NCBI GenBank assembly: GCA_038528235.1
Contig: JBCBEX010000001.1
Location: 62,001-126,000, forward strand
From: JBCBEX01 sp038528235
GTDB lineage: Bacteria; Bacteroidota; Rhodothermia; Rhodothermales; Rubricoccaceae
Direction of reading: 5' to 3'
DNA length: 64,000 nt
Shown piece after piece: positions 8,909-17,181 of this stretch (position 1 is its first letter; the number at the start of each line of letters is the position of its first letter). The notes below the pieces were generated by a model. It was not told the DNA's origin. It searched no databases and saw only the letters and a program-made list of their open reading frames with translations. The translations under genes were made by a program, and so were the position numbers.

Positions 8909-8940
8909 GGAAGCGCTTCCGAGAACGGCGGCTATTTTGC
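8909..8940 (+). promoter_or_regulatory. Palindrome and promoter-like element
   Basis: A perfect 12-bp palindrome GGAAGCGCTTCC (8909-8920) lies 12 bp before TATTTTGC (8933-8940), which resembles the Bacteroidota -7 element TAnnTTTG with imperfect fit. The carboxylase gene starts 72 bp downstream. A regulator binding the palindrome could control that gene; this is inference only. Confidence 0.3.
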
Positions 8941-8982
8941 CGATCTGTCCGCTCCGCTCGCTTGTGGTGCCTGTGTTTCTCG

Positions 8983-9003
8983 ACACGCAACACGCAACAC
9001 GCA
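8983..9003. repeat. Heptamer array ACACGCA x3
   Basis: Three exact units of ACACGCA end 9 nt before the ATG of the carboxylase gene. The same heptamer in another phase (ACGCAAC x5) occurs at 30573-30607. Confidence 0.9.
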
Positions 9004-9012
9004 ACAGTCCTC

Positions 9013-10722
9013 ATGCCCGACGCCGCCACGCTTCCCGACCTTGGCGCTCCTGCGAAACTGAACGCGGCCTACGACCGCCGCAAGGCGCACTATGAGGCGC
9101 TGCTCGACCAACTCCGCGAGCGCGAGGCGCAGATCAAGCTCGGCGGCGGCGCCAAGCGCATCCAGCGCGAGCACGACCGCGGCAAGCTGACGGCCCGCGA
9201 GCGCATCGCGCACCTCGTGGACGGGCCGAACATCGAAGAGAATCCCAACTTCATCGAGATGGGCCTCTGGGCGGGCGACGGGATGTACGACGACGAAGGC
9301 GGTTGCCCGGCGGGCGGCGTCGTGATGGGGCTCGGGCGCGTGGCCGGGCGGCTCTGCGTGATCGTCGCCAACGACGCCACCGTCAAGGCCGGCGCGTGGT
9401 TTCCCATCGCGGCGAAGAAGAACCTTCGCGCGCAGGAGATCGCCCTCGAGAACTACCTTCCGATCCTCTACCTCGTCGACTCCGCGGGCGTCTTCTTGCC
9501 GATGCAGGCCGAGATCTTCCCGGACAAGGAGCACTTCGGGCGCATCTTCCGCAACAACGCCGTCCTCTCGGCGCGCGGCATCCCACAGATCGCGGCCATC
9601 ATGGGCTCGTGCGTGGCGGGCGGGGCCTATCTCCCGATCATGTCGGACGAGGCGCTGATCGTGGACGGCACCGGCTCGGTCTTCCTCGCGGGACCGTTCC
9701 TCGTGAAGGCGGCCATCGGCGAGGAGACGGACAACGAGACGCTCGGCGGCGCGAGCACGCACTCGGAGATCTCGGGCGTCACGGACTACAAGATGCCGGA
9801 CGACAAGACGTGCCTCACCACGATGCGTGACCTCGTCGGCCGCTTCGGTGCGCGCGACCGCGCAGGCTTTGACCGCATCGAGGGCCAGGCCCCGGCGTTC
9901 GACGCCGCCGAACTCTACGGCCTCATGCCCGAGGCGCGCAACCAGCCCTACGACACCCGTGACCTCCTCGCGCGCATTGTGGACGCCGACTCGTGGACGG
10001 AGTACAAGGCCGGCTACGGCCAGACGCTCCTCTGCGGCTACGCCCGCATCGACGGGTGGAGCGTGGGTATCGTGGCCAACCAGCGGCAGATCGTCAAGGC
10101 GAAGTCGGGCAAGAAGTCGCACACCGACGAGATGCAGGCGGGCGGCGTGATCTACTCCGACTCTGCCGACAAGGCGGCGCGGTTCATCATGAACTGCAAC
10201 CAGAAGCGCATCCCGCTGGTGTTCTTCCAGGACGTGACCGGCTTCATGGTCGGCACGCGCTCCGAGCACGGCGGCATCATCAAGGACGGCGCGAAGATGG
10301 TCAACGCCGTCGCCAATTCGGTCGTGCCGAAGTTCACTGTCATCACGGGCAATTCGTTCGGCGCGGGCAACTACGCGATGTGCGGCAAGGCCTACGACCC
10401 GCGCCTGATCGTGGCGTGGCCGACCGCGCGCATCGCGGTGATGGGCGGCCAGCAGGCGGCGAAGACGCTCCTGCAGATTCAGAAGGCCAGCCTCAAGCGC
10501 AAGGGCCAGGCCCCTTCATCCGCTGAAGAAGAGCAGGCGCTCCTCGACGAGATCACCGCCCGCTACGAGGCGCAGATGCAGCCCGAGTATGCCGCCGCGC
10601 GCCTCTGGGTGGACGCGATCATCGACCCCGTCGCGACGCGCCAACTGCTCGCCTGGGGCCTCGAAGCCGCCGACCACGTCCCGACGATCCCAGCGTTCAA
10701 CCCGGGCGTGATTCAGACGTAG
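9013..10722 (+). CDS. Acyl-CoA carboxylase carboxyltransferase subunit
   Basis: This 569-aa protein is the carboxyltransferase (beta) subunit of a biotin-dependent acyl-CoA carboxylase. It begins with KLTARERIAHLVD, the standard N-terminal helix of the family, then shows the paired crotonase-like halves: AAIMGSCVAGGAYLPIMSDE near residue 195 and TVITGNSFGAGNYAMCGKAYDPR near 440. Length and these motifs fit methylcrotonyl-CoA or geranyl-CoA carboxylase beta subunits (MccB/AtuC) better than propionyl-CoA carboxylase beta, because of the GNYAMCG signature; this is a family-level inference. The ATG at 9013 is preferred over upstream codons in the repeat. No biotin carboxylase subunit is next to it. 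Confidence 0.9.
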   Translation: MPDAATLPDLGAPAKLNAAYDRRKAHYEALLDQLREREAQIKLGGGAKRIQREHDRGKLTARERIAHLVDGPNIEENPNFIEMGLWAGDGMYDDEGGCPAGGVVMGLGRVAGRLCVIVANDATVKAGAWFPIAAKKNLRAQEIALENYLPILYLVDSAGVFLPMQAEIFPDKEHFGRIFRNNAVLSARGIPQIAAIMGSCVAGGAYLPIMSDEALIVDGTGSVFLAGPFLVKAAIGEETDNETLGGASTHSEISGVTDYKMPDDKTCLTTMRDLVGRFGARDRAGFDRIEGQAPAFDAAELYGLMPEARNQPYDTRDLLARIVDADSWTEYKAGYGQTLLCGYARIDGWSVGIVANQRQIVKAKSGKKSHTDEMQAGGVIYSDSADKAARFIMNCNQKRIPLVFFQDVTGFMVGTRSEHGGIIKDGAKMVNAVANSVVPKFTVITGNSFGAGNYAMCGKAYDPRLIVAWPTARIAVMGGQQAAKTLLQIQKASLKRKGQAPSSAEEEQALLDEITARYEAQMQPEYAAARLWVDAIIDPVATRQLLAWGLEAADHVPTIPAFNPGVIQT

Positions 10723-10776
10723 GGCGGAGTGAGAAGTATAGGTGTTTGAGGGTACGCCAGTGAAGAGGACTGAGCG

Positions 10777-11100
10777 ATGGGCCAGCTAGACCGCGGGCAG
10801 AACAGTCGGATCGTCTACATCGAACTGAAGACGGGCTACAACGGCGACGGCCCCGCGCGCATCGGGCGCGTCACCTTCTCAAAGTCGGGGCGCTCGCTCT
10901 ACTACCGAGGGCAGCGCTTCGAGCGGATCAGAGGCGGCGGCGCAGCAGGCAACTACTACGAGGTTGAGAGCGGCGACGAGTACTGGATCTCGGGCATCAA
11001 GACGGACGGCCGCGACCGACATTGGGCGGGCTCAGGTCGGGTCCATGTCGATGAAGATGTGCGCGACGAGTACGAGCGGCTGCGCCAGAACAGCGAGTGA
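10777..11100 (+). CDS. Small conserved protein, unknown function
   Basis: A 107-aa soluble protein rich in aromatic and charged residues. The central pattern GRSLYYRGQRFE, GNYYEVESGDEYWISG and a C-terminal VDEDVRDEYE recur in a family of short uncharacterised bacterial proteins, sometimes labelled, without clear support, as deoxyxylulose-phosphate synthase. It is far too short to be that enzyme. It looks like a small beta-rich fold. The ATG at 10777 lies 54 nt after the carboxylase stop on the same strand. Confidence 0.65.
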   Translation: MGQLDRGQNSRIVYIELKTGYNGDGPARIGRVTFSKSGRSLYYRGQRFERIRGGGAAGNYYEVESGDEYWISGIKTDGRDRHWAGSGRVHVDEDVRDEYERLRQNSE

Positions 11101-11282
11101 CCAGGGGCAAATGACGGCAGTGACCGTGCTGCTGCCACCCTGGCGCGGTGAGGTGTCCCGCTTCTGTCACGATGGCGCGAAATCGGTGGCGTGGCTCGTT
11201 GGGCACGGTGTTGTCTGTTGCACCAGGCAACACCACCGCATCCGTCGCGCTTGCTGCCTCGGGTGCCCATCCGGACCCGACC

Positions 11283-11852
11283 ATGATCCACCAGACGCTC
11301 TTGATCGCGCTCGAAGACGCCTACCGCACCGCGCCCGCCCATGCCCACCGCCTCGACGTCGTGAGCGTCGGCATCGGGGCCTCGCGCGTCAAATTCCGGC
11401 TGCTCGACACCGACGAGGGGCCCGACGGCCGCGTGGACCGCGCGCTCTTCGCCAAGGCCCTCGGCGACGCCGCCCGCCTCGCCGCGCAGTCCGTAGCCGA
11501 CGGCCGCGCTATCGCCAGTGAAGGCTTCACCGTCGCCGTGCAGCGGCTCGACGTGACCGGCCCCATCGAGGCGCAGGCCCGCGTGGCCGGGGTCGCCGAA
11601 GACCGCGTGGTCGTCCGCGCGCTCCTCTTCGACGGCGACGGCGAGCAGGTCGGGCAGCTTCGCGGCCTGATCCAACTTGCCCCGGCGTACGACGAGTTCG
11701 CGGACCCGGTCGACGAAGGCGCGATCCGCGACGCGGAGGCGCTGCTCGACGACGAGCCCGAGGACGCCGTCGAGGACGAAGCGCCCGCGCGGGCCCGCAT
11801 CCCAACGGCCTTCGTCTGGCAGACGCCGCACGGCAAGCTGTTCATGAACTGA
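11283..11852 (+). CDS. Hypothetical protein, possible hotdog fold
   Basis: The 189-aa product has no certain family. Residues about 50-130 (LFAKALGDAARLAAQSVADG, then FTVAVQRLDVTGPIEAQARV and VVVRALLFDGDGEQVGQLRG) follow the helix-then-beta-sheet rhythm of PaaI-type hotdog thioesterases, but the catalytic Asn/Asp-Gly signature is not evident. The C-terminal third is acidic and probably flexible. I use the ATG at 11283 because the 45 codons before it are unlike the rest; an upstream start at 11148 is possible. Confidence 0.5.
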   Translation: MIHQTLLIALEDAYRTAPAHAHRLDVVSVGIGASRVKFRLLDTDEGPDGRVDRALFAKALGDAARLAAQSVADGRAIASEGFTVAVQRLDVTGPIEAQARVAGVAEDRVVVRALLFDGDGEQVGQLRGLIQLAPAYDEFADPVDEGAIRDAEALLDDEPEDAVEDEAPARARIPTAFVWQTPHGKLFMN

Positions 11853-11990
11853 GCAGGCCCGGCTGATCGACCAGGCTAGACCCACCCAGCGCGGCGGTGC
11901 TCCACAGCGAGCGCCGCCGCGTTCGTTTGCGGCTGCTCCGGCGACGGCGCTTCTATATTCCCGCCGTTCCGCTCTCCGCATCGCGCCCTT

Positions 11991-14579
11991 ATGTCCGTCG
12001 CCCATTCTCTCACGGCACTGTCCACGCAGCGGCCCCGCTGGGTCTTCGCGGGCGTGCTGCTGCTCACGCTCGGCCTCGGTGCGCTCATCCCGCGCCTCCA
12101 GATCGACACGGACCCGGAGAACATGCTGCCGGAGGACCAGCCCGCGCGCGTCTTCCACCGGGCCGTCAAGGCCGACTTCGCGCTCTACGACTTCCTCGTC
12201 GTCGGCGTCGTCAACGAGGCGCATCCGAGCGGCGTCTTCAACGCCGAGACGCTCACGCGCGTCCACGCCCTCACGCGCGGCATCGAGGCCATCGACGGCG
12301 TCGTGGCGCACGAGGTGCTCTCCCTCGCGACCGTCGACGATGTGCGCTCCGACGGTGAGGGTGTCGTGCGGTTCGACTGGATGATGGATGAGCCGCCCTC
12401 GACCGACACCGAGGCGGCAGCGATCCAGGCGGCGGTGCAGCGCCAGCCCGTGTTCCTGGGCACGCTCGTGAGTGAGGATAGCCAGGCGGCGGCGATCTAC
12501 GTGCCCATCGTCGACAAGAGCGAGAGCCACCGCGTCGCCGAGGAGATCCGCACCCTCGTGGCGAGCAGCGAGGGCGGCGGCTTGGACGATAGGGAGGAGG
12601 TCCACATTACCGGGCTGCCCGTCGCGGAGGAGACGTTCGGCGTCGAGATGTTCGTGCAGATGGGCGTGGCTGCGCCGATGGCGGGGCTGATGGTGTTTTT
12701 CATGCTGTGGTTCTTCTTCCGCAGCTTCGCGCTCATCACCTCGCCGATGCTCGTCGCGCTCGCGACCGTCATCGCCACGATGGGGCTGCTGATCGGGCTC
12801 GGCTTCCCGGTCCACATCATGAGTTCGATGATCCCCATCTTCCTCATGCCCATCGCGGTCGTCGACTCGGTCCACATCCTGAGCGAGTTCGCGGACCGCT
12901 ACAGCAAGTCCGGCGACCGCCAGCAGGCCCTCGCGGAGGTGATGGAGGAGCTGTTCACGCCGATGCTCTACACCTCGCTGACCTCGGCCGTCGGCTTCGC
13001 CTCGCTCGCGTTCGCGCCGATCCCTCCGGTGCGTGTCTTCGGCCTGTTCGTGGCGTTCGGCATCCTGCTCGCGTTTGCGCTCACGATCCTCTTCATCCCA
13101 GCGTACATCACCGTCATGAGCGAGGCGCAGCTCGCCAAGGTGAGCCAAGCCGCCGCGCGCTCCCTCGAACGCGGCTCGTTCCTCTCCACGGGCCTGCTGC
13201 GCCTCGGCGACCGCGCTGTGCGGTCCAGCAAGGCCATCGTCGTGGCGGCCGTCGCACTCGTCGCGTTTAGTGCCTGGGGCGTTTCGCAGATCACGATCAA
13301 CGACAACCCGGTGCGGTGGTTCAGGGCGAGCCACGAGATACGCGTCGCCGACCGCGTCCTCAACCAGCACTTCGGCGGGACGTACGACGCCTACCTCGTC
13401 CTGCGCCACGACGGCGAGGCCAGCCCCGCCGCGCTCATCGACGAAGCCGAAGCGGTCGTCAACGCAGCAGGCGATCCCGCGCTGACAGCGCAGTGGACCG
13501 ACCTGCGAACCGACGCCGACGGCGATCTCGACGCGCTGCTCGACGGGGTTTACGACGAACTCGACTTCGCGGAAACGGACGAGGTGGTCGCGGTATGGGA
13601 GGACGTGCTCGCCGTACTCGAAGGCGGCGGCTCGGGCGGGACGTTCCGCGACCCCGCGACGCTCGCCTACGTCGAGGCGCTGCAAGCCACGCTCCTCGCC
13701 ACGGACCACGTCGGCAAGTCGAATGCGCTGCCGGACCTCGTCAAGACCGTCCACCGCGCGCTGCGCGACGGCGACGAGGCCTACTTCTCGATCCCCGAGA
13801 CATCCGGCGGCGTGGCGCAGACGCTGCTCAGCTACCAGTCGTCGCACCGCCCGAACGACCTCTGGCACTTCGTCACGCCGGACTATGACGCGGCCACGAT
13901 CTGGGTGCAGCTCAAGAGCGGCGACAACCAGGACATGCTCGCCGTGAAGGAGCAGGTCGATGCGTTCATCGCCGCGAATCCGCCTCCGGAGGGCGTCGCG
14001 GTCGACTGGGCGGGGCTGACCTACCTCAACGTCGTCTGGCAGGAGGCGATGGTCAACGGCATGCTCAACGCGCTGCTCGGCAGCTTCGCGATCGTGTTCG
14101 TCATGATGTTCGTGCTCTTCCGCTCGCTGTGGGTCGCGCTCCTCGCGATGCTCCCGCTCTCGGTCACGATCCTGTTCATCTACGGGCTGATCGGCTGGGT
14201 GGGGAAGGACTACGACATGCCGATTGCGGTGCTCAGCTCGCTCACGCTCGGCCTCTCCATCGACTTCGCCATTCACTTCCTGCAGCGCTCGCGCGTCCTC
14301 ATCGCCGAGCTAGGCGACTGGCCCGCCACCATGCAGGCGATGTTCGCCGAGCCAGCCCGCGCCATCACCCGCAACGCGCTCGTGATCGCCATCGGGTTCC
14401 TGCCGCTGCTGCTCTCGCCGCTCGTGCCATACAACACCGTCGGGGTGTTCCTCGCCACCATCATGGCCGCCTCATGCCTCGCCACGCTCATGCTGCTGCC
14501 AGCCGCGATGGGCACCGCGCGTAGCTTGCGCGGCCGTCGCAGCGGCTCCGTGGTGCCTGCTTCTCCGACCTCCCGCTGA
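11991..14579 (+). CDS. RND-superfamily (MMPL-type) transporter
   Basis: The 862-aa inner-membrane transporter follows the RND plan: one N-terminal TM helix (RWVFAGVLLLTLGLGALI), a large periplasmic domain, a bundle of five TM helices starting near residue 220, then TM7 near 420, a second periplasmic domain and a C-terminal bundle from about 690. The sterol-sensing-like segments contain FLMPIAVVDSVHIL and LTLGLSIDFAIHFL, each with the Asp typical of proton-coupled MMPL/HpnN-type members. It precedes a LolA-like protein and an outer-membrane barrel on the same strand, so export of a lipid or other hydrophobic compound is the best guess. Confidence 0.85.
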   Translation: MSVAHSLTALSTQRPRWVFAGVLLLTLGLGALIPRLQIDTDPENMLPEDQPARVFHRAVKADFALYDFLVVGVVNEAHPSGVFNAETLTRVHALTRGIEAIDGVVAHEVLSLATVDDVRSDGEGVVRFDWMMDEPPSTDTEAAAIQAAVQRQPVFLGTLVSEDSQAAAIYVPIVDKSESHRVAEEIRTLVASSEGGGLDDREEVHITGLPVAEETFGVEMFVQMGVAAPMAGLMVFFMLWFFFRSFALITSPMLVALATVIATMGLLIGLGFPVHIMSSMIPIFLMPIAVVDSVHILSEFADRYSKSGDRQQALAEVMEELFTPMLYTSLTSAVGFASLAFAPIPPVRVFGLFVAFGILLAFALTILFIPAYITVMSEAQLAKVSQAAARSLERGSFLSTGLLRLGDRAVRSSKAIVVAAVALVAFSAWGVSQITINDNPVRWFRASHEIRVADRVLNQHFGGTYDAYLVLRHDGEASPAALIDEAEAVVNAAGDPALTAQWTDLRTDADGDLDALLDGVYDELDFAETDEVVAVWEDVLAVLEGGGSGGTFRDPATLAYVEALQATLLATDHVGKSNALPDLVKTVHRALRDGDEAYFSIPETSGGVAQTLLSYQSSHRPNDLWHFVTPDYDAATIWVQLKSGDNQDMLAVKEQVDAFIAANPPPEGVAVDWAGLTYLNVVWQEAMVNGMLNALLGSFAIVFVMMFVLFRSLWVALLAMLPLSVTILFIYGLIGWVGKDYDMPIAVLSSLTLGLSIDFAIHFLQRSRVLIAELGDWPATMQAMFAEPARAITRNALVIAIGFLPLLLSPLVPYNTVGVFLATIMAASCLATLMLLPAAMGTARSLRGRRSGSVVPASPTSR

Positions 14580-14634
14580 CTCATGCTTCGACGTACTGCC
14601 GCACCCGAACGACAACGGAATTACGAGTCACTAC

Positions 14635-14742
14635 GGCTCCCCCCGTTCTCATCGTCTCCCTACGGTCGCCCTTCGAACTGTCCCCCTCGTGCACGAGGGG
14701 GACAGCTTGACCGCCGTCCAGGCGTGTCAAGCGGGGGGAGCC
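14635..14742. repeat. Repeat family B, copy 2
   Basis: GGCTCCCCCCGTT and GCGGGGGGAG flank an almost perfect inner hairpin, ACTGTCCCCCTC-GTGC-GAGGGGGACAG (the loop GTGCAC region is itself palindromic). It sits in the spacer between the RND transporter and the LolA-like gene. Confidence 0.85.
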
Positions 14743-14777
14743 GCACAAAGCTCGACGCGCACGCTGCCTCAAAGAGG

Positions 14778-15581
14778 ATGCTCACCCTCGCACAAGTTGC
14801 GGCGGTGCTACTCCTCGCGCTCGCGTGGACAGGACCCGCCTTTGCCCAGGACCTCACCGATGTCGAGACGATCATCGACCGGGCCAACCGCGCGGCCTAC
14901 TACGCCGGGGAAGACGGACGCGCGCAGGCGCGGCTCACCATCGTGGACGCTCAAGGCCGCGAGCGCGTCCGGCAGTTCACGATCCTCCGGCGCGACCGCG
15001 AAGACGGCGGCGACCAGGACTACGTCGTCCTCTTCAGCCGCCCCGCCGACGTGCGTGGCACGGTCTTCCTCGTCAAGAAGCAGGTCGGGCGCGACGACGA
15101 CCGCTGGCTCTACCTCCCCAGCCTCGACCTCGTCAAGCGCATCGCGGCGGGCGACAAGCGCACCAGCTTCGTCGGCTCCGACTTCCTCTACGAGGACATC
15201 TCGGGCCGCGCCATCGAGGACGACCGCCACGAACTCATCGAGACGACCGACGCGCACTATGTCGTCCGCAACACCCCCGTCGACTTGGGCTCCGTCGAGT
15301 TCGCGTCGTGGACGGTGTGGATCGACAAGACCACGTTCCTCCCGATGACGATGGAGTACGTCGACGCCGACGGCGAGGTCTACCGCCGCATCGAGACGCT
15401 CGCTGTGGAGACCGTCGAGGGTCACCCAACAGCGACGACGATGAAGGTGTCCGACCTCCGCACGGGCGGGCACACGATCTCCGAAATCCGCCGCATCGAT
15501 TACGACCTCGACATCCCGCAGGCCGTCTTCACCGAGCGCACGCTCCGCAACCCCGACCGCCAGTGGTTCCGCACACGGTGA
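14778..15581 (+). CDS. LolA-like outer-membrane lipoprotein-sorting protein
   Basis: The 267-aa protein starts with a clear signal peptide (MLTLAQVAAVLLLALAW... cut after AFAQ) and continues as a LolA/LppX-like periplasmic fold. Family features are the early helix DVETIIDRANRA, the VLFSRPADVRGTVFLV strand pair, DRWLYLPSL, and RTSFVGSDFLYEDISGR, which is the signature of the lipoprotein-sorting proteins that accompany RND transporters. It likely accepts a hydrophobic cargo from the transporter 198 nt upstream. The ATG at 14778 is chosen because the signal peptide begins there; the 65 open codons upstream are repeat DNA. Confidence 0.85.
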   Translation: MLTLAQVAAVLLLALAWTGPAFAQDLTDVETIIDRANRAAYYAGEDGRAQARLTIVDAQGRERVRQFTILRRDREDGGDQDYVVLFSRPADVRGTVFLVKKQVGRDDDRWLYLPSLDLVKRIAAGDKRTSFVGSDFLYEDISGRAIEDDRHELIETTDAHYVVRNTPVDLGSVEFASWTVWIDKTTFLPMTMEYVDADGEVYRRIETLAVETVEGHPTATTMKVSDLRTGGHTISEIRRIDYDLDIPQAVFTERTLRNPDRQWFRTR

Positions 15582-15650
15582 GGCCGCCTACGGCAAACGA
15601 GGGCGTGAATCCACTTCAGCGTCATCCCCGCGAATGGGCTGGCAAGGGTA

Positions 15651-15792
15651 AGGGCTCGCAAAAGCGATGTCATTCTGAGCGAGCGCAGCGAGTCGAAGAA
15701 TCTCCGGGCCAGCACCCAAGCCTCACCTTGACCTGGAAATACGACCAAGATCCCTCGGCTCCATTCGCTGGGCGAATTCCGCTCGGGATGAC
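15651..15792. repeat. Repeat family A, copy 2 (MITE-like)
   Basis: TGTCATTCTGAGCGAGCGCA at the left and GCTCGGGATGAC at the right form the inverted ends; the interior shares GGGCCAGCACC, CTCACCTTG and CAAGATCC with copy 1. It has more mismatches between its arms than copy 1 and sits between the LolA-like and barrel genes. Confidence 0.8.
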
Positions 15793-15850
15793 AACGGTAG
15801 TGCAGAGGGGCACAGCCCTTCTCTCTCTCGGAAGCTGCTTACGTCTCGTG

Positions 15851-17140
15851 ATGGCAACGCGGATGCTATGGCTAGCGTTGCTCGTGCTCGGCGCGCCCGC
15901 TGCGCTCGCCCAGGACGATGATTGGGACGACGACTGGGACGACGAGGCGGCGTTGCCCGTCGAACTGCACGGGATCGTTGAGGTCGGCACCGCGAGCCGT
16001 CTCGTGGACGACGCGACGCAGCCGGGCGACTTCGTGATGAACGAGGCGCGGTTTCGGCTCGACCTGGAGCACCTCACCGACCGCGCCGACCTCCGCTTCG
16101 AGGGCGACGTGATCGCCGACGAGGTGACGGAGCGCATCGACCTCGACATCCGGCAGGCGCTCGTGGCGCTGCAGCCGGGGAGCGCCGTCGCGCTCCGCCT
16201 CGGACGCCAGGTGATGACGTGGGGCACCGGCGACCTGCTCTTCCTGAACGACCTCTTCCCGAAGGACTTCGTCGCCTTCTTCATCGGGCGCGACGATGAG
16301 TTCTTGAAGGCCTCCGCCAACGCCGTACGCGCGACGGTCTACAATCCGGTCGCGAACCTCGACGTGGCGTGGATGCCGCGCTTCACGCCGGACCGCACGC
16401 TCACGGGCGAGCGGCTGTCATTCTTCGACCCCATCTCCGGGCAGCGTGTCGGCACGGAGACGCTGGATGCGCCCATCGATCCGCTACGCCCCGATGCCAC
16501 GCTCGGCCACGGCGAGGTGGCGGTGCGCGTCTACCGCACGCTCGGCAGCGTCGAGGCGGCGCTCTATGGCTACACCGGGTTCACGAAGCAGCCCCTGGCG
16601 TTCGACGCAACGACCGGGACGCCGACGTATGCACCGCTTAGTGTACTCGGTGCCAGCCTGCGGGGCGAGCTTGCGGGCGGCATCAGCCAGGCGGAGGTCG
16701 CCTACTACGACTCGCGTGACGACCGCGACGGGACCGACCCGTTCACGCCGAACAGCCAACTGCGCGGGCTCGTCGGGCACGAGCGCGAACTAGCGACCAA
16801 CCTCACGCTCGGTGTGCAGTACTACCTCGAACACACCCGCGACCATGATGCACTGATCGCGGGCAGCTTCGCCCCTGAGGTCGAACCGAGCGAGACGCGG
16901 CACGTCGTCACGAGCCGGTGGACGTATCTCCTGAGACAGCAGACCGTCGTGCTGTCGCTGTTCGCCTTCGTCAGCCCCAACGACGGCGACGGCTACGTGC
17001 GGCCCTTCGTCCAGCACCAGTGGAGCGACGCCGTCACGTTCACGCTCGGTGGCAACCTATTCTTTGGCGCTGCCCCCACGTTCTTCGGGCAACTCGCCGA
17101 CAACACGAACGCCTACGCCCGCGTGCGCTACAGCTTCTGA
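15851..17140 (+). CDS. Outer-membrane beta-barrel protein of RND cluster
   Basis: The 429-aa protein has a signal peptide (MATRMLWLALLVLGAPAALAQ), a short acidic linker of repeated DDDWDD, and then alternating amphipathic strands through to a C-terminal YARVRYSF ending in phenylalanine, the usual barrel-assembly signal. The segment LRLGRQVMTWGTGDLLFLND is characteristic of DUF1302-like and porin-like barrels that accompany RND transporters and LolA-like or DUF1329 proteins. It probably forms the outer-membrane step of the system encoded with the two preceding genes, 269 nt downstream of the LolA-like stop and with a family A repeat in between. Confidence 0.75.
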   Translation: MATRMLWLALLVLGAPAALAQDDDWDDDWDDEAALPVELHGIVEVGTASRLVDDATQPGDFVMNEARFRLDLEHLTDRADLRFEGDVIADEVTERIDLDIRQALVALQPGSAVALRLGRQVMTWGTGDLLFLNDLFPKDFVAFFIGRDDEFLKASANAVRATVYNPVANLDVAWMPRFTPDRTLTGERLSFFDPISGQRVGTETLDAPIDPLRPDATLGHGEVAVRVYRTLGSVEAALYGYTGFTKQPLAFDATTGTPTYAPLSVLGASLRGELAGGISQAEVAYYDSRDDRDGTDPFTPNSQLRGLVGHERELATNLTLGVQYYLEHTRDHDALIAGSFAPEVEPSETRHVVTSRWTYLLRQQTVVLSLFAFVSPNDGDGYVRPFVQHQWSDAVTFTLGGNLFFGAAPTFFGQLADNTNAYARVRYSF

Positions 17141-17181
17141 TGATAGCCGTTGGCTGTCGGCTGGTAGCGTCCGGGTAGGAT

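Noticed and set aside
10956..14276. Minus-strand frame of 1106 codons
   Set aside because: Extremely rich in Arg, His, Asp and Glu without folds; a shadow of the RND transporter and the preceding gene.
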